NCBI GenBank assembly: GCA_026415535.1
Contig: JAOAGX010000072.1
Span: 1 to 9,240 of the forward strand
DNA length: 9,240 bases
Origin: Armatimonadota bacterium
Lineage (GTDB): Bacteria; Armatimonadota; UBA5829
Reading direction: 5' to 3'
The notes beneath the pieces are model-generated. The model did no database searches. It was given only the letters and a program-made list of their open reading frames with translations, and had not been told where the DNA came from. The first letter of the stretch is position 1. Every line of letters begins with the position of its first letter. Shown here in pieces: positions 1-6,515 of this stretch. The translations under genes were made by a program, and so were the position numbers.

Positions 1-435
1 GGCGTCTCAATTGGCAGGGGGTTTGGCTCTCAGTACCTTGGCAGCATATTCCGGACGACGCATGCGGGCAACACACCGCCGCTGTTTGTCGAGACAGGTG
101 ACCCGGGTGCCACGCGGCTGCGGCGGTTGCGTATGCTCCGAAAGTTGGCTGCTACACTCGATCGCCTCGGCGTCCAAAGGCCTTTCCGTGCACAAGAACC
201 CGGCGTTGGGTGCACTGTGTTTGTGTCGCAAGGCAGGAAGCTGTTTTTCGTCACAAATCGGTCCGGGCAAGACGTTCTGAAAAATGTGCGCATCAGTCCG
301 GGACCAGGATGGCGGTTCGCAGGAATATCAGGGGGTGTGCTTTTGAACCCCAAGAGATGCGGCAATGTGTGGACGAGCAACATCGCTACGCACGACACCT
401 CGTGCATGATCGAGTTCCGGACCACAAACGACTAG
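1..435 (+). CDS. C-terminal fragment of a large protein, possibly a glycoside hydrolase (beta-galactosidase type); 5' end outside window
   Basis: The frame is open from base 1 to a TAG at 433-435, followed at once by an in-frame TGA, giving 144 visible residues; the start lies to the left of the window. An internal ATG at 127 exists, but the residues before it continue the same pattern, so I treat it as internal. The visible order is a glycine-rich strand turn with LGSIF (about residues 14-18), a helix with several Arg and Leu (about 38-50), a GVQRPF segment, a strand ending in KLFFVTNRSG, and a final beta-rich stretch ending in SCMIEFRTTND. A 'restored length or status, then helix, then own-protein value, then FVxNRS' layout is common at the C-terminus of GH42/GH35-like enzymes, which would act on plant or microbial galactosides. 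The function is inferred from this pattern only. The downstream sugar-kinase remnant and dehydrogenase fit a sugar-catabolic context. I am fairly sure that it is coding, but unsure of the family. Confidence 0.55.
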   Translation, partial: GVSIGRGFGSQYLGSIFRTTHAGNTPPLFVETGDPGATRLRRLRMLRKLAATLDRLGVQRPFRAQEPGVGCTVFVSQGRKLFFVTNRSGQDVLKNVRISPGPGWRFAGISGGVLLNPKRCGNVWTSNIATHDTSCMIEFRTTND

Positions 436-480
436 TGAATTGGGGCATCAGTCGTGTCAATTCTAGTGTGTAAAACTGAG

Positions 481-872
481 CTTGGGATGCTCCTTCCAGA
501 GATGCGGGAGAAAGTCCTCTGGGTACGCTGGCGCTTTGGCAGATGGAATCCCGCTATGGTTTGAAACTGCTAAACCTTCTTCTCGCTGGCGGACCGGTGA
601 GGAATTCCCTCTGGAACCGGGTGACGGGCGCGATTGTCGGCAAAAAGACATTTATAACAGAGTTCTGCGACGCCTCACTGTTGGGTGCGGCAATGCTCGG
701 TTATGCGTCTTCGTACGACGGTCGTGAGCCGGATCAGGCCATATCTCGACGCTTGCGATCTCTCTCTAAGATTGCCACGCGGCATCCACTTGTCAAACCG
801 AAGCCCGTTGTGACGCCGGATGACGAGCTTGCGCGTCTGGAATTCGCCTACGTTGATTCTCTTCGACTTTGA
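481..872 (+). pseudogene. 5'-truncated and frameshifted FGGY-family carbohydrate kinase remnant (C-terminal domain)
   Basis: The stretch read from about 543 to the TGA at 870-872 contains LLLAGGPVRNSLWNRV, then a short spacer and DASLLGAAMLGYA. These correspond to the GG-x-x-RN-x-LW ATP-binding turn and the GAA helix of the FGGY_C domain of sugar kinases (xylulokinase and ribulokinase relatives), which phosphorylate a pentose or related sugar with ATP. The tail after this is the usual helical end. Family members are about 450-550 residues, and only about 130 are here. Just upstream the frame is closed by TAA (471) and TGA (477). The residues LPEMREKVLW in another frame (493-522) would join smoothly to GTLALWQMESRYG if one base were added to the GGG run near 521-525. 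The gene thus lacks its N-terminal domain and seems to carry a frameshift, so I call it a relic. A short translated product from the ATG at 543 (109 residues) remains possible, but it could not be an active kinase. Confidence 0.55.
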
Positions 873-903
873 CATTTGGAAAAGTTGCCGATTATCAACA
901 TAA

Positions 904-939
904 CGTAACGGGCTGTCGGGAACAGACGGGCTTGTTACG
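904..939. repeat. small inverted repeat with nested direct repeat
   Basis: CGTAAC at 904-909 and GTTACG at 934-939 are perfect inverted arms around 24 bases. Inside, ACGGGCT occurs twice (908-914 and 926-932), and CTGT/ACAG can form a small inner stem. It sits 32 bases after the kinase-relic stop. It could be a weak RNA hairpin or an operator-like site. The arms are short, so chance is possible. Confidence 0.25.
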
Positions 940-990
940 AAGTCGTAAAAGTGTTTACCGGTTCCGCCTGCCGGAGGAGTGAGCGAGCAG

Positions 991-1149
991 ATGGCAAGTA
1001 ATATTCTGCAGGGCACCCTTCGCGATCCGAAGAGCCGGCCCGCGAGTCGCGGCGTTCTGGCCCAAGTTCTCTCGCGGCTGCCCAGCCAGAAGAAGCTCTG
1101 GGTTGCGATCGAGCTAAAGTCGGCCAAGGGCGCGGAGAAGGGAGCTTGA
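991..1149 (+). CDS. possible small protein, 52 residues, unknown function
   Basis: An ATG at 991 opens 52 codons ending at TGA 1147-1149. A strong purine-rich ribosome-site sequence, GGAGGAG (973-979), lies 11 bases upstream. Third codon positions are clearly GC-rich, as expected for coding DNA in this window. The protein begins MASNILQGTLRDPKSRP, has a basic middle and the hydrophobic segment KLWVAIELKSA, and ends in a Lys/Ala/Gly-rich tail. It has no signal peptide, membrane helix or cysteine. I do not recognise a family. A GC-rich hairpin begins 26 bases after the stop, as would fit a short monocistronic unit. Against it, the ribosome-site spacing is slightly long and I cannot point to a homologue. 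It could be a chance frame or the remnant of a larger gene. Confidence 0.4.
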   Translation: MASNILQGTLRDPKSRPASRGVLAQVLSRLPSQKKLWVAIELKSAKGAEKGA

Positions 1150-1175
1150 GGAAGGCAGACCGGTCTTACTCAGCA

Positions 1176-1205
1176 CGGGGGAGAGGAGGGCAGTCCTCTC
1201 CCTCG
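1176..1205. terminator. GC-rich stem-loop, terminator-like
   Basis: GGGAGAGGA (1179-1187) pairs perfectly with TCCTCTCCC (1194-1202) around a six-base loop. The stem extends outward to 1176/1205 with one G-T pair, giving about 12 pairs. No T-run follows on either strand, so it is not a textbook intrinsic terminator. It follows the small ORF and precedes a non-coding stretch, which suits transcript ending or 3' protection. Confidence 0.5.
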
Positions 1206-1475
1206 CCCTATTACCGTGGAGTTTCAGTAAGGAAGAGGTTTTTCCGCTAATCTCGGGATAAAGAAACCACGGAATTTGTTGTCATTTTGAGCGCAGTGGG
1301 GATTCAACGTTGCAGCGAGATCCTTTACTGTGCTCAGGATGGTGCGGAACGTGGTAGAATTGGTCTTGAGAACTTGCGCCGGGCTTTGGGAGTGCCCCTG
1401 TGATTCGGAGCCGTTGCTTCGACGAAGCGTTGGTTTCAAAACTGTGGCTCACGCGTCACTCCAAAAGGTTTTTCG
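1206..1475. other. non-coding stretch upstream of the dehydrogenase gene
   Basis: About 270 bases lie between the hairpin and the region of the dehydrogenase start with no convincing coding frame. The stretch holds the imperfect palindrome described separately (about 1279-1345). A TAGAAT at 1355-1360 resembles a -10 box, but I see no good -35 at 16-18 bases, so no promoter is called. Confidence 0.5.
1279..1345. repeat. imperfect palindrome resembling a dispersed intergenic repeat
   Basis: TTGAGCGCAGT (1287-1297) is mirrored by ACTGTGCTCAG (1327-1337), with 9 of 11 pairs, and pairing can extend outward through G-T pairs to about 1281/1343. The wording 'GTCATTTTGAGCGCAGT ... GCGAGATCCTTT ... 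TGTGCTCAGGATG' closely echoes a dispersed palindrome known to me from many acidobacterial, chloroflexal and related genomes (TGTCATTCTGAGCG ... CTCAGGATGAC). It lies in an intergenic gap, as those elements do. Only one copy is in the window, so its repeat status is an inference from memory. Confidence 0.45.
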
Positions 1476-1481
1476 GTGTTG

Positions 1482-1491
1482 CGAGAAAGGA
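1482..1491 (+). promoter_or_regulatory. ribosome-binding site that selects the TTG start at 1500
   Basis: The purine run GAGAAAGGA (1483-1491) ends eight bases before TTG 1500. The upstream in-frame GTG 1476 and TTG 1479 lie before this site and have none of their own. The protein from 1500 begins MKAAVLREF, the usual opening of this dehydrogenase family. Confidence 0.6.
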
Positions 1492-1499
1492 CTTGTCGG

Positions 1500-2606
1500 T
1501 TGAAGGCAGCGGTTTTGAGGGAGTTCAAGTCTCCGCTTCAGATTGTCGAGTTTCCCCAACCCGATCTCGGCGATGGCGAGGTTTTGGTTAGAATAACCGC
1601 AGCAGGAGTGTGCGGCTCGGATGTGCACATGTGGCTTGGCGAAGATCCTCGCACCCCACTTCCAATGATTTTGGGACACGAGGGCGTGGGAGTGATCGAG
1701 GAAATTGGAGGAAAAGGTCCGAGATTCGATCTTTATGGCCGCGAACTCAAGCCCGGAGACCCGGTCATATGGGACAGGGCTGTTGTTTGCGGCATGTGTT
1801 ACTTCTGTGCCGTCAAGCGCCTGCCTAATCTGTGCCGGTCACGCTGGGTCTACGGCATTCACCGCAGTTGCTCCGATCCTCCGCATCTCAATGGTTGCTA
1901 TGCGGATCATATCCTGTTGGTTAGCAATACTAAGATTATTTCTATTGTCGACTGGCCTGATCTCGATCCGGCTGCGCTGGTATCCGCTGGGTGTTCCGGC
2001 GCGACTGCGGCGAATGCGATCGAACTGTCGGGAATTGAGATTGGTGACAGCGTGTTGATCCAGGGCGCGGGACCGCTGGGGCTGTATTTGGTAGGGTACG
2101 CCAGGACGCGCGGAGCGGAGCACGTGATAGTGATCGAAGGGGTTCAGTCTCGAATGGAACTAGCCCGTCGTCTCGGTGCCGACCTAGTGCTTGACTTCAC
2201 CTCCACGACACCGGAGGAGCGTAAAGAAGCGGTAATGTCGCTCACGCACGGTCGCGGTGCGGACGTCGGATTCGAGGCTGTAGGCAGACCCGAGCCGGTA
2301 GTGGAAGGGATCGACCTATTACGGCGCGGGGGAACCTACGTGATCGTAGGAACGGCAGTACCGATGGGCACGATCCCTATAGATTTCTATTACCAGATCG
2401 TGTTGAAACAACTGAGGTTACAAGGTGCGTGGACCAACGACACACGGCACATCGTGCAAGCTCTCAGCATTGTGCGTCGAAACGCTAAGGTGTTCTCTGA
2501 CATGGTGACGCACCGATTCGGCCTAGACCAGGCGAATGAAGCCTTGCGTTCTATGGCCGAACGCGAGGCAATTAAGGCCGCGATAGTTTCATCCACCCAC
2601 GCTTAA
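1500..2606 (+). CDS. zinc-dependent medium-chain dehydrogenase (alcohol/polyol dehydrogenase family)
   Basis: The 368-residue product has the normal length and order of the MDR superfamily and oxidises an alcohol or polyol with NAD(P), probably in the cytoplasm. The N-terminal GroES-like domain carries the catalytic zinc ligands Cys38 (GVCGSDVH), His60-Glu61 (ILGHEGVG) and probably Cys165. The structural zinc set is Cys97, 100, 103 and 112, one residue longer in the last gap than is usual. The Rossmann fold starts at VLIQGAGPLG (186-194). The insertion GRELKPGDPVIWDRAV resembles the branch that includes phosphonate-associated dehydrogenases, but nothing here links it to phosphonate. The substrate is unknown; the adjacent kinase relic suggests a sugar or polyol. 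The start is TTG at 1500, chosen by its ribosome site and the family N-terminus. The 3' end overlaps the convergent prolyl isomerase gene by 18 bp. Confidence 0.9.
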   Translation: MKAAVLREFKSPLQIVEFPQPDLGDGEVLVRITAAGVCGSDVHMWLGEDPRTPLPMILGHEGVGVIEEIGGKGPRFDLYGRELKPGDPVIWDRAVVCGMCYFCAVKRLPNLCRSRWVYGIHRSCSDPPHLNGCYADHILLVSNTKIISIVDWPDLDPAALVSAGCSGATAANAIELSGIEIGDSVLIQGAGPLGLYLVGYARTRGAEHVIVIEGVQSRMELARRLGADLVLDFTSTTPEERKEAVMSLTHGRGADVGFEAVGRPEPVVEGIDLLRRGGTYVIVGTAVPMGTIPIDFYYQIVLKQLRLQGAWTNDTRHIVQALSIVRRNAKVFSDMVTHRFGLDQANEALRSMAEREAIKAAIVSSTHA

Positions 2607-3119
2607 CAACTCTATCTCGAAATGGAGTGTCGAGTTCGGTGGAATATTGCCCACAGCGCGGTTGCCGTACCCGAGTTTTGGTGGAATTGCCAGCTCCCGA
2701 GTGCCGCCGGCACGCATGCCGACTACTCCCTCTTCCCAACCGCGGATGACCTCTCCTCGTCCGAGCGTAAAAGAAAAAGGTTCATTGCGGGAACGGGACG
2801 AGTCGAACTCCACACCGTTGTCCAGCCAACCTCTGTAGTGGACGGTGACAACTTTGCCCGGCGTTGCTTTCGCGCCGCTGCCAACCTTAAGATCGCGACA
2901 CTTGAGACCGGACTTGGTTGTCACAAACTTGGCTTTCCGTGAAAGAAACTCGGGGTTAGTCCGAGGTTGCCCGGACGACAGTTTCGTTCCGGACGCAGAA
3001 GGCTTGTAGGCTGGGCTTTCGACCTGAATCGCTGAGGTCTGCTGAGGCTTATCGCTGCACCCAGCCAAGGCGAAAACAGCCGCAACGACAATCGAGAGTA
3101 TTAACAGTAGTAATTTCAT
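2589..3119 (-). CDS. FKBP-type peptidyl-prolyl cis-trans isomerase, lipoprotein
   Basis: The 176-residue protein catalyses cis-trans isomerisation of X-Pro bonds and so assists folding of exported proteins. It starts with a lipoprotein signal: two charged or polar residues, a hydrophobic run and the lipobox LAGC with Cys21 as the lipid site. A Ser/Pro/Lys-rich linker follows (about 22-68). The FKBP domain fills about 75-175: VTVHYRGWL, GVEFDSSR, PFSFTLG, VIRGWEEGV, IPPKLGYG and the final LHFEIELL, with the Tyr, Phe, Asp, Trp and Tyr pocket residues in place. It is therefore likely active on the outer face of the inner membrane or in the periplasm. The ATG at 3119 has AAAAGGGA about nine bases upstream. 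The gene is transcribed away from argC and converges on the dehydrogenase gene. Confidence 0.93.
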   Translation of the reverse strand: MKLLLLILSIVVAAVFALAGCSDKPQQTSAIQVESPAYKPSASGTKLSSGQPRTNPEFLSRKAKFVTTKSGLKCRDLKVGSGAKATPGKVVTVHYRGWLDNGVEFDSSRSRNEPFSFTLGRGEVIRGWEEGVVGMRAGGTRELAIPPKLGYGNRAVGNIPPNSTLHFEIELLSVGG

Positions 3120-3144
3120 TACTCGCTATCCCTTTTCGCGTAAT

Positions 3145-3174
3145 ATGTTACAGCAAGGCCAGGCTAGCGATCAA
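3145..3174 (-). promoter_or_regulatory. possible promoter of the FKBP gene
   Basis: On the minus strand TTGATC (3174-3169) and TAACAT (3150-3145) are separated by 18 bases and lie about 25 bases upstream of the ATG. Each matches four of six consensus bases. This is suggestive, not decisive. Confidence 0.35.
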
Positions 3175-3238
3175 ACCGCTTTCGGTATTTGGGTAGTTGC
3201 AATAGAGCACGATCCTGACGGACGGCGCTTTTTAGAAT

Positions 3239-3260
3239 GTCAGGATTCTCGTGTCCTGAC
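3239..3260. repeat. small hairpin in the argC upstream region, with a nearby direct copy of one arm
   Basis: GTCAGGA (3239-3245) pairs with TCCTGAC (3254-3260) around an eight-base loop. TCCTGACG recurs in direct orientation at 3213-3220. The three copies of the same core lie just upstream of the argC promoter, so they could be an operator array or a weak end-hairpin. They do not resemble a canonical ARG box. Confidence 0.3.
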
Positions 3261-3277
3261 GAAGGGCCCAGCCAACA

Positions 3278-3307
3278 TTGCCGGCTTGGCCAAAAGCGCG
3301 GTATAAT
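3278..3307 (+). promoter_or_regulatory. sigma-70-like promoter for argC-argJ
   Basis: TATAAT at 3302-3307 is a perfect -10 box. TTGCCG at 3278-3283 is a modest -35 box at 18-base spacing. A start of transcription near 3314 would leave a short leader of about 23 bases before the argC ATG, too short for a riboswitch or attenuator. Control would therefore be by a repressor or constitutive. Confidence 0.6.
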
Positions 3308-3336
3308 CGAGGCGCTGGGTCAAGAGAGGTCTCAAA

Positions 3337-4374
3337 ATGGTCAGAGTTGGAATAATCAGTGCCTCGGGCTATGCTGGTGGCGAGTTGGTGAGATACCTGC
3401 TCGGGCATCCGGGCGTCAAGATCACCTACCTTTCTTCACACACCTATGCGGGCAGGCCACTTAGCGAGGCTTATCCTTCGCTCATAGGTCAGGAGCTCCC
3501 TCCTTGCGAAGAGTACGACGTAGACGAGGTCGCGGACAGGTGCGACGTAGTCTTCCAGGCGTTTGGAAACGGCGTTGGGATGAAACTCGCCCCTGACCTT
3601 GTTTCCCGAGGCAAGAAGTTCATCGATATTCCGGCGGACTTTAGGCTCAAGGATCCGAAAGTCTACAAGAACTACTACGGCGCGGAACATACGGCAAAGG
3701 AGCTTCTTGCAGAAGCGGTCTACGGAGCGAGCGAATTACGGCCGGCAGATATCGCAAGCGCGAGAGTGGTTGCAAACCCTGGATGCTACGCGATAGGCGC
3801 CATCCTTGCACTTGCGCCCCTAGTGGCCTGCGGAATGGTTGAGTCGGACTCGATCATTATTGACTCCAAGTCCGGGGTGTCTGGTGCAGGAAGGTCGAAG
3901 ATTGAGACGTCGAGTCTTTTCACTGAGATCAACGAAGGCTTCAAAGCCTACGCTGTTGCTAGTCACAGACACACTCCAGAAATCGAGCAGGAGCTATCTA
4001 TGCTGGCCGGGACGAGCGTCAAGGTGACGTTCACCCCGCACCTGGTCCCGATGAATAGGGGCATCCTTACTACGGCATATGCCCGGCTAAAACCCAATCC
4101 GTCCGACCTGGTGCGCGTATACCGAGATTTCTACGCAGGTAAGAAGTTCGTGATCGTTCTTGACGAGGATCGGCAGCCGAACACCAAGAACGTGTTCGGA
4201 ACCAACTATTGCCATATCGGCTTGGCGATCGACCGTCGCACTAACCGGGCCATTGTGACGAGCGCCATTGACAATATGGGCAAAGGTGCAGCGGGCCAGG
4301 CGGTCCAGAATATGAACCTGATGTTTGGGTTCGACGAAGCAACAGGGCTGACAGGTCCGGCGGTGTTTCCATAA
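3337..4374 (+). CDS. argC: N-acetyl-gamma-glutamyl-phosphate reductase
   Basis: The 345-residue enzyme reduces N-acetylglutamyl 5-phosphate to the semialdehyde with NADPH in arginine synthesis, in the cytoplasm. The N-terminal NADP-binding Rossmann turn is ISASGYAGGELVRYL (7-21). The catalytic Cys150 lies in VANPGCYAIGA, the second catalytic motif is SHRHTPEIEQEL (His near 210), and the C-terminus has the signature DNMGKGAAGQAVQNMNLMFG. The length is normal for the family. The ATG at 3337 is preceded by GAGAGG at seven bases. One difference is the loop VFQAFGNGVGM (about 72-82), where most relatives have a LPHG-type sequence. argJ follows 23 bases after the stop, so the two are probably co-transcribed from the promoter at 3278-3307. 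Confidence 0.96.
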   Translation: MVRVGIISASGYAGGELVRYLLGHPGVKITYLSSHTYAGRPLSEAYPSLIGQELPPCEEYDVDEVADRCDVVFQAFGNGVGMKLAPDLVSRGKKFIDIPADFRLKDPKVYKNYYGAEHTAKELLAEAVYGASELRPADIASARVVANPGCYAIGAILALAPLVACGMVESDSIIIDSKSGVSGAGRSKIETSSLFTEINEGFKAYAVASHRHTPEIEQELSMLAGTSVKVTFTPHLVPMNRGILTTAYARLKPNPSDLVRVYRDFYAGKKFVIVLDEDRQPNTKNVFGTNYCHIGLAIDRRTNRAIVTSAIDNMGKGAAGQAVQNMNLMFGFDEATGLTGPAVFP

Positions 4375-4385
4375 ACAGCTTTGTT

Positions 4386-4392
4386 GGAGGGG
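4386..4392 (+). promoter_or_regulatory. ribosome-binding site for argJ
   Basis: GGAGGGG is a strong Shine-Dalgarno match. Two adjacent TTG codons follow, at 4395 and 4398. The second is seven bases from the GGAGG core, the better spacing, so 4398 is chosen. Confidence 0.55.
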
Positions 4393-4397
4393 ATTTG

Positions 4398-5597
4398 TTG
4401 AGATTCGTCGACGGCGGGGTTACAGCGGCCAAGGATTTTACGGCGTCCGGAATTCGATGTGGGATCAAGCAGCAGGGGACGGATCTTGCGGTCATTTATT
4501 CGGAACTAGATTGCTCCGCTGCAGGTGTCTTTACCACAAATGCATTCAAAGCAGCGCCCGTGTTGCTAAGCTGCGAGCGATTGGATTCCGGCCGAGCACG
4601 CGCGATCGTTGCCAACAGCGGCAACGCCAACGCCTGTACCGGTGAACAGGGATTGAAAGATGCCGAAAGAGTATGCGCGCGTGCCGCCGACCTCCTGGGA
4701 ATCGCACCTGAGCTTGTGCTGAACGCGTCGACCGGCATTATAGGAGCGCCGCTGCCAGTGGAAAAGATTGAGTCGGGCTTGGAAAAAGCGGTGAGGTCTC
4801 TAGCCGAAGACGGCGGTTTTCAAGCAGCCCTTGCCATTATGACTACCGACACCAGGCCGAAACTTTCGGCTTACGAGATCGAGTTGGCCGGAACAAAAGT
4901 TCGTGTTGGTGGAATCTGCAAGGGCGCGGGTATGATTTGCCCCAATATGGCTACTATGCTCTGCTTCATTACTTCCGACGCCCAGATCGAAGCTTCCGTC
5001 CTGCGCAGGAGCCTCGCATCAAACGTCGAGCGCAGTTTTAACTGCCTTACCGTTGACGGCGATATGAGCACGAATGATTGTGTGATTGTTCTTGCGAACG
5101 GCGCGTCGGGTTGTCGGCCCATTGTTGAAGGGTCGCCGGATTACGATCTGTTTGACCGCGCTTTGGGGCAGGTGTGCCTTGATCTTGCTAAGGCTGTTGC
5201 GAAGGACGGAGAAGGCGCGACAAAATACGTCGAAGTGCGCGTTAAGGGAGCCGCAACCTACGACGATGCAAAAGCAGCCGCAATGTCCGTGGCAAACTCG
5301 CCCCTAGTCAAGACCGCTATTTTCGGCCAGGACCCGAATTGGGGACGCGTGCTGTGCGCGATAGGAAAATCTGGTGCAAAAGTCGTTCCCGAGAAGACAT
5401 CGCTTATGTTCGGCGACGTGAAGATTGTCGACCGAGGTGAACCCGTCGGTGTCGACACTGATAAGGCCAAGAAGCCCATGCTTGAAACCGAATTGGTAAT
5501 CAGTGTCGATCTGGGTCTTGGAACGTACGACGCAACAGCCTTCACGTGCGATCTTTCATACGACTATGTGAGAATAAATGCGGAGTACCATACGTAG
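4398..5597 (+). CDS. argJ: bifunctional glutamate N-acetyltransferase / amino-acid acetyltransferase (ornithine acetyltransferase)
   Basis: The 399-residue protein moves the acetyl group from N-acetylornithine to glutamate, the recycling step of arginine synthesis. Some members also use acetyl-CoA for the first step; which applies here cannot be read from the sequence. Family marks in order are TTNAFKAAPV (about 46-55), NSGNANACTG (73-82), ASTGIIGAPL (oxyanion Thr region, about 110-119), and KGAGMICPNMATML. In the last of these the Ala-Thr bond is the self-cleavage site and Thr186 becomes the N-terminal nucleophile of the beta chain. Further on come LVKTAIFGQDPNWGR and the terminal RINAEYHT. 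The length is normal. The start is TTG at 4398 (TTG 4395 would add one residue). It forms a tight pair with argC. argB and argD are not adjacent downstream, so the rest of the pathway is coded elsewhere. Confidence 0.95.
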   Translation: MRFVDGGVTAAKDFTASGIRCGIKQQGTDLAVIYSELDCSAAGVFTTNAFKAAPVLLSCERLDSGRARAIVANSGNANACTGEQGLKDAERVCARAADLLGIAPELVLNASTGIIGAPLPVEKIESGLEKAVRSLAEDGGFQAALAIMTTDTRPKLSAYEIELAGTKVRVGGICKGAGMICPNMATMLCFITSDAQIEASVLRRSLASNVERSFNCLTVDGDMSTNDCVIVLANGASGCRPIVEGSPDYDLFDRALGQVCLDLAKAVAKDGEGATKYVEVRVKGAATYDDAKAAAMSVANSPLVKTAIFGQDPNWGRVLCAIGKSGAKVVPEKTSLMFGDVKIVDRGEPVGVDTDKAKKPMLETELVISVDLGLGTYDATAFTCDLSYDYVRINAEYHT

Positions 5598-5719
5598 ATA
5601 TTGATGCGAAAAACAGAGTTATCCCGCTAAATTTCATGAGGATCAATGTGATTTTGCCGGCTGAATAGTTGGGGAACAGCACGCGTTACCCAGGCGTAAA
5701 TTACTCAGGTGCCATCTTT

Positions 5720-6508
5720 GTGAAACGAAGAATTTTGCTCACCTTCATACTGGTTGTCCCAGCGGTCTTTGTTGCCACCTTCGTCGGCCGCGCACAGTCG
5801 CCGACGGATTTTGAAGAGCTTGAATTGGCATTCAAGGGCGCTCAGATAGTTGATTTGAGGACGAGCAAGGTTTCGTCGGTGGTTACCCTTAGGGAGGTAG
5901 TCAAGATTCCTCCGCCTTCAGAGCCCGTGCTAGTGAAGGTCTTCAGGAGAGAGAGCTTACCGCCGGTACTTCAACCTGCCTTTTCCAAACCAGGAGTGAC
6001 CGGCGTGACAATAGCCGGACGCTACGTTGCGATCCTTCATACGGAATTTCGCAAAGAGTACGAGGATATTCTCCGGCACGAACTGGTACATGCCTACGTG
6101 ACTCTAACTTCTCCGAAACCGCTGCCTTTCTGGTTCCAGGAAGCAGGAGCGGTGCTTTTTTCTATGGGTAAGGGGCGGAAGTTCTACGGCCAACCTTCCA
6201 AAACACAAACCGGGGTGACAGTTGGCAAGATTGTAGACCTTGATCCCACTTACAAGCAGAAACTACAAAGCTTCAACTACCTGATCGAGAAGGCGGGCAA
6301 AAAGCGGTTCTACGAATGGTATAGGAATTGCGTCCTGACGGGCGAGGTGAACGCCTCCGCTTTACTTGAAAAGAGTAAGCCTACTGCTCCTGTCCGTCCG
6401 CCGGTGGAGGAACTGCCGGCTTGGCTGTGGGTTGTTGCGGCGACGGTCGTGATCGTAGTTGCCGTGGTTGGTTTCTATGCGGCTCGACGTGAAATATGGT
6501 ATGAATGA
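5720..6508 (+). CDS. exported, membrane-anchored HExxH metallopeptidase-like protein (peptidase MA-like)
   Basis: Read from GTG 5720, the 262-residue protein begins with a basic N-terminus and a hydrophobic signal segment (about 5-24, cleavage perhaps after GRA). The zinc motif HELVH is at 120-124. WFQEAGA about 17 residues later supplies Glu141 as a likely third ligand, which is the gluzincin-like layout of the peptidase MA clan. A C-terminal membrane helix (about 235-254) ends in a short charged tail, so the catalytic part faces outside the cytoplasm. A TTG at 5669 would add 17 residues but would spoil the signal peptide; AGGTG eight bases before 5720 is a modest ribosome site. It lies 122 bases after argJ on the same strand and may be read through from it, though no functional link to arginine is evident. 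The substrate is unknown. Confidence 0.75.
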   Translation: MKRRILLTFILVVPAVFVATFVGRAQSPTDFEELELAFKGAQIVDLRTSKVSSVVTLREVVKIPPPSEPVLVKVFRRESLPPVLQPAFSKPGVTGVTIAGRYVAILHTEFRKEYEDILRHELVHAYVTLTSPKPLPFWFQEAGAVLFSMGKGRKFYGQPSKTQTGVTVGKIVDLDPTYKQKLQSFNYLIEKAGKKRFYEWYRNCVLTGEVNASALLEKSKPTAPVRPPVEELPAWLWVVAATVVIVVAVVGFYAARREIWYE

Positions 6509-6515
6509 GCCGAAT

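Noticed and set aside
30..425. Minus-strand frame of 131 codons
   Set aside because: It is antisense to the more coherent open frame 1-435 and shows no domain pattern; arginine/serine-rich shadow wording.
675..1127. Minus-strand frame of 150 codons
   Set aside because: It covers the kinase relic and the small ORF in antisense and has no recognisable features.
1331..1360. Possible promoter using TAGAAT at 1355
   Set aside because: No acceptable -35 box at 16-18 bases; the -10 match alone is not evidence.
1224..1439. Minus-strand frame of 71 codons
   Set aside because: It lies across the palindrome, with low-complexity polar composition and no ribosome site. It is best explained as chance.
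3308..3336. Riboswitch or attenuator in the argC leader
   Set aside because: From the inferred transcription start the leader is only about 23 bases; the hairpin at 3239-3260 lies before the promoter.
5601..5633. TTGATG ... TAAATT pair upstream of the metallopeptidase gene
   Set aside because: The spacer is 21 bases, too long for a normal promoter.
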